Source: an uncultured Roseateles sp. (GTDB lineage Bacteria > Pseudomonadota > Gammaproteobacteria > Burkholderiales > Burkholderiaceae_C). From it: a stretch of DNA of 64,000 bases. The stretch spans positions 2,418,001 through 2,482,000 of the forward strand of contig NZ_OY729424.1 of assembly GCF_963422335.1 (NCBI RefSeq), read 5' to 3'. Under the pieces are notes generated by a model, which was not told where the DNA came from, made no database searches, and worked only from the letters and a program-made list of their open reading frames with translations. This document shows, in pieces, positions 58,267 through 64,000 of the stretch. Position 1 is the stretch's first letter, and every line of letters starts with the position of its first letter. Both the position numbers and the translations under genes were made by a program.

Positions 58267-60066
58267 TCACCCGAGAGACGCGAGCAATGCCTCCAGGTCC
58301 GGATCCATCGCCGGCTCCTCGCCGGCAGGGGCCGGCTCGGGAGGCGCCTCGGCGGCGGCCTCGTCGGCGCCCAGGCTGGCGAGCAGGGCGTCGAGCTCGG
58401 CGTCGCCGCTGCCGCTGTCTTCCGCCGGGGCTGCTGCTGCCTCCTCGGCTGCTGGCGCGTCCTCCTCCTGGGCCAGCCGCTGCACCGGTGCGCTGACGCT
58501 GACCGTGCCGCCGCTGCGCTGGGCCGGCGTCCAGTCCACCGCCACCTTGCCGTCGCCCTCGGGCTTGGAGCGCAGCGCAAAGCGGCTGTCACTGGGGGCC
58601 TTTCGGCCGGCAGTGTTCGAGCTCGCCAGGCCGTCGCCATTGATGGCCTCGACGCCGGACAGGCGCACCAGCGCCTCGCCCTTGTGCGCCATCACCGCGC
58701 TGATGCCGTAGTCGCGCAGCAGGGTGGCGGCGTTGGTGTTGACCAGGCGCTCGGTGCAGGGCAGGGCGACGCTGTCGCCGTCGGCGTCGACATAGTGGTG
58801 GAAGGCCAGGTCGTTGATCGTCAGCTGGCCGCCGTGCACGCCCAGCACGCACAGGGCCAGCAGGCCCGGATGGCCCCACAGCATCCCGCGCAGGCCGTCT
58901 TCGCGGGTGAATTCCTCCAACGCGAAGCTGGAGATCGGGTCGCTGCGCTTGCCGTAGGGATGGCGCAGCAGGAAGCGCGGGCCCATCAGGCTCAGGTAGG
59001 AGGCGTCGGGCATCGCCTTCAACGCCTTGAAGGCCTCCTGCACCAGGCGGTGGGGCGGTTCGCGGCGGTCGGTGAACGGTGCGGTGGCGATTGAGGTGAT
59101 CAGCGGCGCGCCGGCGTGGGCGGCCACCAGCGTGGCGCGGCCCAACAGCTCGGCGTGCGTGGGCGTGGCGTCGAACTGGTAGCAGCCGCACAGATAGCTG
59201 TAGCCGCCATCAGCGTCCTGCGAGGGTTGCTCGACCAGCAGCTTGTACAGGCCGCTCTCCGACAGGTCGGAGCTGCTGCTCAGGTCGGCGGCGAATTCCT
59301 CGGCGCTGATGTCTATCAGGTGCACCTGCAGCTGGTGACTGGTTTCCAGCCGGCGCAGCAGAAAGTCCACGCCGCGCCACAGCGATTCGGCGTTCTGGAA
59401 GTCGGGCTGGTGCAGCACGGCGCGCATGGTGTCGCCCAGCGCGCGGTCCACGGTGGCGACCAGTGCGTCCTTGTTCGGATTCGGCGCGGGCACCACGAAG
59501 GGGCCGACCAGGCTGCGCAGCAGCGCATCGATCGAGTCGTCGGCCTTGGCATTGACCGAGGGCCGGCCGGTCAGGCGGGCGAAGTCGTCCAGGCTGGCGC
59601 CGCTGGACGGGGCGGCGCCACGGGCGCGGGCCCGGTTGCTGATGGTCGAGGCGCGCACGCCGGCATCTTCGCCCCAGCCCTGCACCTCGGCCGCGGCGGC
59701 GGCAAAGCTGGACGGCGTGTTCAGCCGTTTGCGCAGCGATGCCAGGGCCGAGAAGATTTCCAGATTGCGGTACAGCTCGTCGGGGTGGAAGGACTCCAGC
59801 TCGCTGATCTCGACCTCCACAGGAGCGCCGTCCGAGCCCAGCGGCAGGTTCAGCTTCAGCTTGAGCCGCGCCAGCGCGTCTTCCAGGGTGTCGAATTCGA
59901 CCTTCAGCGGTTTGCGCTTGGCCAGGGCCGCGCCGGTGTCCAGCCGGCCGGACAGGGCGCCGGCGCTGAAGTCGCCCAGGATGGCGATGCGCACCGGGCG
60001 CTTGGTATTCCAGGCGGGCGGGTTGACGCTGATGCCGCCAAAGTCGGGGGTCCAGTCATTGCTCAT
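58267..60066 (-). CDS. Fused, shortened TssB-TssC type VI secretion sheath protein
   Basis: A 599-aa protein; the ATG at 60066 overlaps the tagF stop. Residues about 20-150 match TssB/VipA (RPVRIAILGDFSAG at 24-36, VEVEISELESFHPDELYRNL). Residues about 160-470 match TssC/VipB (HLIDISAEEFAADL, YLCGCYQFDATPTHAELL, AAHAGAPLITS, SLMGPRFLLRHPYGKR, MLWGHPG). In ordinary T6SS these are two proteins of about 170 and 490 aa; here both are shorter and on one chain. The C-terminal 100 residues are an acidic tail with DALLASLG at 559-566 and EALLASLG at the very end. No tssE, tssF, tssG, tssK, tssL, tssM, hcp, vgrG or clpV is in the window. It may be a sheath variant or a repurposed regulator. Confidence 0.82.
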   Translation of the reverse strand: MSNDWTPDFGGISVNPPAWNTKRPVRIAILGDFSAGALSGRLDTGAALAKRKPLKVEFDTLEDALARLKLKLNLPLGSDGAPVEVEISELESFHPDELYRNLEIFSALASLRKRLNTPSSFAAAAAEVQGWGEDAGVRASTISNRARARGAAPSSGASLDDFARLTGRPSVNAKADDSIDALLRSLVGPFVVPAPNPNKDALVATVDRALGDTMRAVLHQPDFQNAESLWRGVDFLLRRLETSHQLQVHLIDISAEEFAADLSSSSDLSESGLYKLLVEQPSQDADGGYSYLCGCYQFDATPTHAELLGRATLVAAHAGAPLITSIATAPFTDRREPPHRLVQEAFKALKAMPDASYLSLMGPRFLLRHPYGKRSDPISSFALEEFTREDGLRGMLWGHPGLLALCVLGVHGGQLTINDLAFHHYVDADGDSVALPCTERLVNTNAATLLRDYGISAVMAHKGEALVRLSGVEAINGDGLASSNTAGRKAPSDSRFALRSKPEGDGKVAVDWTPAQRSGGTVSVSAPVQRLAQEEDAPAAEEAAAAPAEDSGSGDAELDALLASLGADEAAAEAPPEPAPAGEEPAMDPDLEALLASLG

Positions 60067-60788
60067 GGGTGGCTCGCTGATGAAGAAAGGGGAGGGGGAT
60101 CGCTCGGTAGTGAGGCGGGGCGGGTCAGCAACTCGCTGAAGGCCTGTGCGTGGGGCAGGCCGTCGGTGACGCGCAGCAGCGGCTGGCCCAAGGCATCTGT
60201 GCACAACCACAGCACCTTGCCCTGCAGGCTGTGCAGCAGATCGCTGCGCGCCATGGCCGCCAGCAGCGAGGCTACGTCGGCGCGCGGGTGCAGCTCCAGC
60301 ATCACTTCGGCATCAAGTGAAGGTGTCAGGTCTTGAGGTGCATCGGGCGCCGGTGGCCCGCCCAGGCGCTGCAGCTCGGTCTCCAGCTGGTCCAGGGTCC
60401 AGTCGTCCTGCAGCGCGTCCAGCGCCAGGTCGTCGAGCTGTTGCAGCCAGGCCAGCAGCTTGGCGGTCTGCTCTGCATCGGGTGGCAGCAGGGCCAGCGG
60501 CTGGGCCAGGGTGAGAGGGAAGTAGCGGCCGACGCGGTCCACCGAGGGCATCAGCACGCCGGTCCAGCTGCCCGAGGCGAGCACGCCGGGCATCAGCAGA
60601 AAACGCCAGCTGGGGCCGGCCAGATAGTGGTCCAGCCAGGCGTCGGGCTCGCGCTCGCGCCAGTCGGCCAGGCCTTCAGCCAGCCAGTCATCCCAGGCCT
60701 CGATGAACTCGGGCGGCAGCCGGCGCGAGGCAAAGTCGCCCAGGCTGGGCAGCTTGCCGTACCAACCGACGACGCAAGAGGCATCCAT
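60063..60788 (-). CDS. tagF: TagF/ImpM-family T6SS-associated protein
   Basis: A 241-aa protein with the TagF signature VGWYGKLPSLGDFASRRLPPEF and WDDWLAEGLA, followed by WRFLLMPGVLASGSWTGVLMPSVDRVGRYFPL. In other species TagF represses T6SS assembly post-translationally and works with the PpkA/PppA threonine phosphorylation pathway. This fits the two kinases here. I chose the ATG at 60788; a 15-codon open frame with a strong ribosome site ends eight bases upstream. It is the first full gene of the minus-strand operon and overlaps tssBC by ATGA. Confidence 0.87.
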   Translation of the reverse strand: MDASCVVGWYGKLPSLGDFASRRLPPEFIEAWDDWLAEGLADWREREPDAWLDHYLAGPSWRFLLMPGVLASGSWTGVLMPSVDRVGRYFPLTLAQPLALLPPDAEQTAKLLAWLQQLDDLALDALQDDWTLDQLETELQRLGGPPAPDAPQDLTPSLDAEVMLELHPRADVASLLAAMARSDLLHSLQGKVLWLCTDALGQPLLRVTDGLPHAQAFSELLTRPASLPSDPPPLSSSASHP

Positions 60789-60796
60789 GTTCGGGC

Positions 60797-60844
60797 TCAA
60801 TGCGCCAGGGCGGCCATGGGCTCGGGCCTTGCGATATCGAACAT
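60797..60844 (-). CDS. Possible 15-residue leader peptide upstream of tagF
   Basis: A short open frame, MFDIARPEPMAALAH, begins with ATG four bases after AGGAGG (60849-60854), the best ribosome site in the region, and stops eight bases before the tagF ATG. It could couple translation to tagF or be a regulatory leader. It could equally be chance. Confidence 0.35.
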   Translation of the reverse strand: MFDIARPEPMAALAH

Positions 60845-61027
60845 CGTGCCTCCTGCGCGGATCATTGTTGCCAGACTTTAGCAGGCAAGCCCCCGGCTCG
60901 GCATGACTTTGACCCCCACGAAATGCAGGCCGGACCGGGCTTGCCCGGCCCCCGGCGACCATGGCATGCCGTTATGATGATTCGTGCACCTTCACTCGCA
61001 CCCGCCGCCTTGGAAGCCGATAAGCCC

Positions 61028-62068
61028 ATGACCTGTTTGTGCTCGCTGCAACTGCGTTCGCTGCTGGGCTCTTTGTCGTCCATGCCTTCCTTCGTCGGCC
61101 TGGTGCCTTCGTTCCCGGTCAGCCTGGTGGCTTCGATCAGCGCGATGGCGCCGGGTGCCGGCCTGGCGGTTTCCGCCTCGGCATCGGCCAGCGCCAGCGC
61201 CTCGCTGATGGCCAATCTGTCGTTGATGGCCAGCCTGACGGCCGCCCTGAAGGCTGCCATGGGGGTCAATCTGGCGGCACCGCTGTCGGTGTCGGCGATG
61301 GCCAGCCTGCAGGCCAATCTGTCGGCTCAGATCAACTCGCTGAATGCCAATGCCGGCATGCTCAATATCAGCGGCCCCAGTCTGTCGGCCCTGCTGAACG
61401 CGCTGCTGAACCTGCTGCATCTGGCCAATCTGATCATTGCCGTGCGCGTGGCGCTTGGCATAGACCTGCGCGCCAGCGGCGCGATCGCGGCGTTGCAGGC
61501 GCGGCTGGATGCTCATGCTTCGGCGACGGCCAATGTCTCAGCAATGGCCTCGGCCACTGCCAGCGCTTCGGCCATCGCCTCGCTGATGGCGTCGATGGGC
61601 TTTGGCGTCAATGTTTCGGCGGCGGCCTCGCTGAGCGCCTCGGCCCAGGCCATGGCCAAGCTGATGCTGGGGCTGCCGCAGATCAATGTGAATCTGTCCG
61701 CGCTGGCCGATCTGTCAGCGCTGATGGCCTTGCTGGCTGCGATCAAGGCCGCGCTGGGGGTGGATCTGCTCGCCGCAAATGCCATGGTCAGCCTGAAGCT
61801 GGCGCTGGGTGGGCTGCCGCTGTCGGCGTTGGCCAGCCTGCGTGTCAGCGCCATGGCTAGCGCGACGGCCAATGCCAGTCTCAGTGCCTCGGCCAGCGCC
61901 TCGGCGGTGGCGGCGCTCGATCTGTCGGCGGTGGCCAATGCCAATCTGTCGGCGGCGGCGCAGCTGTCGCTGATGATGAGCCTGCTGGCCAATGCCGGCT
62001 TCCTGCTGATGCCGCCCGGCAGCTGCGGGGCGCCCTGCCCGATTGCATTGGTGGCGGCGCTGACCTAG
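61028..62068 (+). CDS. Low-charge Ala/Ser/Leu/Met-rich repeat protein
   Basis: A 346-aa protein of very unusual composition: almost only Ala, Ser, Leu, Met, Val, Asn and Gly, with about one charged residue in 20. Three imperfect units share an AIKAALGVDLLA-type core (KAAMGVNLAA, RVALGIDLRA, KAALGVDLLA), separated by SASASAS or SAMASATASAS runs. Cysteine pairs cap both ends (TCLC near the N-terminus, SCGAPC near the C-terminus). No clear Sec signal peptide. The start could also be the ATG at 60974. Codon use and third-position GC look genuine. It is divergent from tagF and abuts glk tail-to-tail. A surface, secreted or self-assembling protein is possible; function unknown. Confidence 0.6.
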   Translation: MTCLCSLQLRSLLGSLSSMPSFVGLVPSFPVSLVASISAMAPGAGLAVSASASASASASLMANLSLMASLTAALKAAMGVNLAAPLSVSAMASLQANLSAQINSLNANAGMLNISGPSLSALLNALLNLLHLANLIIAVRVALGIDLRASGAIAALQARLDAHASATANVSAMASATASASAIASLMASMGFGVNVSAAASLSASAQAMAKLMLGLPQINVNLSALADLSALMALLAAIKAALGVDLLAANAMVSLKLALGGLPLSALASLRVSAMASATANASLSASASASAVAALDLSAVANANLSAAAQLSLMMSLLANAGFLLMPPGSCGAPCPIALVAALT

Positions 62069-63055
62069 CTAGGCTGGGGCGCAGAACCGGTCCATGTCCA
62101 GGGCCCGTGAGGCGCCGATCAGTGCCGGCGATACGGCCGAGTCGATGACGAAGGTCGGGATCGCGGCCAGATAGCCCTGGAAGCGGCCCTTGCCCTCGAA
62201 GCGCTCGCGAAAGCGCGAGGCCGTCAGCTCGGGCAGCAGGCGCGGCGCAATGCCGCCGCCCACGTAGACGCCGCCGCGTGCTCCCAGGGTCAGCGCCAGA
62301 TTGCCGGCCACGCTGCCCAGGAAGCGGCAGAACAGATCGACGGCCGTGCTGCACAACGGGTCGTCCTGCTCGCGGGCCCGGACGATCACGTCGGCCGGTG
62401 TCAGGTCTTGCGCTGTCTGTCCGGCCAGATCGGCCGCAGCGAGGTACAGATTCAACAGGCCAGGCCCCGACAGCGCCCGCTCGGCCGACGCATGGCCGAA
62501 GCGCAGGCGCAGCCGGGCGATCACCGCGGCCTCTTCCTCGTCGTTGGGCGCCAGGGTGGTGTGGCCGCCTTCGCCGGCCACCGGCACATAGTGGCCGTCT
62601 GCCAGCGCCAGCAGGCCCGATACCCCCAGGCCGGTGCCCGGGCCCAGCACGGCCAGCGCCTCGCCGGCGATGGCCTGGCCGCCACCGATCTGGCGCAGCT
62701 GGGTTAGCGGCAAGGCCGGCAGTGACAGGGCCAGCGCGGTGAAGTCGTTGACGACGGCCAGGCGGGCCACGGCCAGATGCTGCTGCAGCTGCGAGATCGA
62801 GAACGACCAGGCGTGATTGGTCATGCGCACCTCGTCGCCCAGCACCGGGTTGGCGATGCCGATGGCGCAGGCCAGTGGAGCGGGGCGGCCATGATCCTGA
62901 AGATAGTGGCTGATGGCAGCGTGCAGCGAGCCATGCTCGGCGCAGCGGTAATGGGCAACGGCGCTCAGCGGTGCACCGGGCGCGCTGACCCAGGCGAAGC
63001 GCGCGTTGGTGCCACCGACATCGGCGAGCAGGCGGGGATAGACGGGGGTGGGCAT
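62069..63055 (-). CDS. glk: Glucokinase
   Basis: Phosphorylates glucose with ATP. The 328-aa protein has the N-terminal phosphate-binding LLADVGGTNARFAWV, the VVNDFTALALSL segment with the catalytic Asp, VLGPGTGLGVSGL and GEGGHTTLAP, all typical of the Glk/ROK-related bacterial glucokinase family. It diverges from a GH30 gene around a perfect LacI-type palindrome and supplies glucose 6-phosphate to the zwf/pgi genes elsewhere in the window. Confidence 0.94.
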   Translation of the reverse strand: MPTPVYPRLLADVGGTNARFAWVSAPGAPLSAVAHYRCAEHGSLHAAISHYLQDHGRPAPLACAIGIANPVLGDEVRMTNHAWSFSISQLQQHLAVARLAVVNDFTALALSLPALPLTQLRQIGGGQAIAGEALAVLGPGTGLGVSGLLALADGHYVPVAGEGGHTTLAPNDEEEAAVIARLRLRFGHASAERALSGPGLLNLYLAAADLAGQTAQDLTPADVIVRAREQDDPLCSTAVDLFCRFLGSVAGNLALTLGARGGVYVGGGIAPRLLPELTASRFRERFEGKGRFQGYLAAIPTFVIDSAVSPALIGASRALDMDRFCAPA

Positions 63056-63107
63056 GGTCTGGCTTAAGTCCGATGTGGCAGCGTGCTTGGGCGAGGTATC
63101 ATGCTAA

Positions 63108-63121
63108 TGAAAGCGCTTTCA
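63108..63121. promoter_or_regulatory. LacI/GalR-type operator
   Basis: TGAAAGCGCTTTCA is a perfect 14-base palindrome with the central CG typical of LacI-family sites. It lies in the 122-base region between divergent glk and the GH30 gene and probably co-regulates both. The regulator gene is not in the window. Confidence 0.75.
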
Positions 63122-63177
63122 AAGCGCAAGCGCTGGTTTTCCTGCCCCCTGTTCACTCTTCGCATCGAGGCCTGACC

Positions 63178-64000
63178 ATGACCGATCCGACGCCCGTCCG
63201 CAACTTGCGCTGCATCCTGAGCCGGCGCGACGGCCCGGAGCGACTGTCCGAACAGGCACCGCTGGCCTGCTCGGCCGACGCCCGCAGCGCGGACGGCCTG
63301 CCGCAGCTGATGGTCAACACCACGCGCCGCTTCCAGACGCTGGAAGGCTTTGGCGGGGCCTTCACCGAGGCGGCCGCGGTGACCTGGCAGGCCCTGCCTG
63401 CAGCGGCGGCCGACGGGTTGCTGCTGGGCTACTTCGATGCAGAGGCGGGCCACGGCTACACGCTGTGCCGCGTGCACATGAACAGCTGCGACTTCGCGCT
63501 GGGCAATTACGCCCATGCCGAGGTGGCGGGCGATGTGGCGCTGGAGCATTTCAATATCGATCGTGACCGCCAGGCGCTGCTGCCCATGATCAAGGCCGCG
63601 CAGCGGGTGGCGGCAAGACCCATCAAGCTGCTGGTCTCGCCCTGGAGTCCGCCGGCCTGGATGAAGAGCAATGGCCAGATGAACCAGGGCGGCAAGCTGC
63701 TGCCCGAATACGCCGCGGCCTGGGCGGGCTGCTATGTGCGCTTCATCAAGGCCTACGAGGCCGAGGGCGTGCCGGTGTGGGGCGTGTCGGTGCAGAACGA
63801 GCCGGATGCCACTCAGCGCTGGGATTCCTGCATCTACAGTGCCGAGGAGGAGCGCGACTTCGTCCGCGACCACCTGGGCCCGGCGCTGGCCGAGGCAGGT
63901 CTGTCACGCATCAAGATCGTTGTCTGGGACCATAACCGCGACCAGATGGTAGGACGGGCCAGCGTCGTCTACTCGGACCCCAGGGCGGCGCAGTACGTCT
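63178..64000 (+). CDS. Glycoside hydrolase family 30 (glucosylceramidase-like), 5' part only
   Basis: The frame is open from the ATG at 63178 to the window edge, giving 274 codons. It has GH30 marks: RRFQTLEGFGGAFTEAAAV near residue 50, YTLCRVHMNSCDFALGNY, KLLVSPWSPPAWMKSNGQMNQGG, and the acid/base glutamate in SVQNEPDA. The nucleophile region lies beyond the edge. There is no N-terminal signal peptide, so the enzyme is probably cytoplasmic or the gene product acts on imported glycosides. Divergent from glk with a shared operator. Confidence 0.9.
   Translation, partial: MTDPTPVRNLRCILSRRDGPERLSEQAPLACSADARSADGLPQLMVNTTRRFQTLEGFGGAFTEAAAVTWQALPAAAADGLLLGYFDAEAGHGYTLCRVHMNSCDFALGNYAHAEVAGDVALEHFNIDRDRQALLPMIKAAQRVAARPIKLLVSPWSPPAWMKSNGQMNQGGKLLPEYAAAWAGCYVRFIKAYEAEGVPVWGVSVQNEPDATQRWDSCIYSAEEERDFVRDHLGPALAEAGLSRIKIVVWDHNRDQMVGRASVVYSDPRAAQYV

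Noticed and set aside
36036..62068. Calling the island a complete type VI secretion system
   Set aside because: Only TssBC-like, TagF and kinase genes are present; tube, spike, baseplate, membrane complex and ClpV genes are absent from the window.

Overview
The window looks like a chromosomal piece of a GC-rich betaproteobacterium of the order Burkholderiales, probably from the Rubrivivax/Roseateles/Leptothrix side (genus not resolvable by eye). The reasons are the gene orders aroK-aroB-dgt-gltB-gltD, mlaFEDACB, pilB-pilC-pilD-coaE-zapD-yacG and zwf-hexR facing tal-pgi, very high GC, frequent ATGA/GTGA overlaps and GTG starts. No rRNA, tRNA, CRISPR array or prophage was seen; the only mobile-type gene is a REP-associated transposase.

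Layout. 1-5.7 kb: the 3' end of a large Ig-repeat surface protein, then aroK, aroB, dgt and a REP-associated tyrosine transposase (RAYT) flanked by its REP-like repeats. 5.8-12.0 kb: glutamate synthase gltB-gltD and a good terminator. 12.3-20.3 kb: a type IV pilus minor-pilin operon (pilE-like, fimT, pilV, pilW, pilX, pilY1), with a large Thr-rich insertion in PilY1. 20.3-25.0 kb: a TonB-like C-terminal domain protein and a complete Mla phospholipid transport operon. 25.0-30.2 kb: hexR-zwf diverging from tal-pgi around a palindrome that fits a HexR operator. 30.2-35.8 kb (minus strand): pilB, pilC, pilD, coaE, zapD, yacG.

36-62 kb is the unusual part: a 26-kb accessory island with hallmarks of type VI secretion but none of the membrane, baseplate or tube genes. 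On the plus strand are a 1858-aa repeat protein ending in an anthrax-lethal-factor-like HELGH peptidase domain, a CpXC zinc-ribbon protein and a 713-aa repeat protein. On the minus strand are a transmembrane Ser/Thr kinase followed by giant proteins of 1280 and 1071 aa. A plus-strand gene encodes a pentameric ligand-gated ion channel (Cys-loop receptor relative). A minus-strand operon encodes TagF, a fused and shortened TssB-TssC sheath protein, a FecR-like periplasmic protein, a heme-c/HAMP sensor without an output domain, and a second Ser/Thr kinase. A divergent gene encodes an almost charge-free Ala/Ser/Leu/Met repeat protein. I infer a kinase-controlled, T6SS-derived system with giant helical-repeat components and at least one probable toxin; its function is not established by sequence.

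The right edge returns to sugar metabolism: glucokinase and a truncated GH30 glucosylceramidase-like gene diverge around a perfect LacI-type palindrome. Together with zwf, tal and pgi this suggests a saprophyte feeding glucose from glycosides into glucose-6-phosphate pathways.
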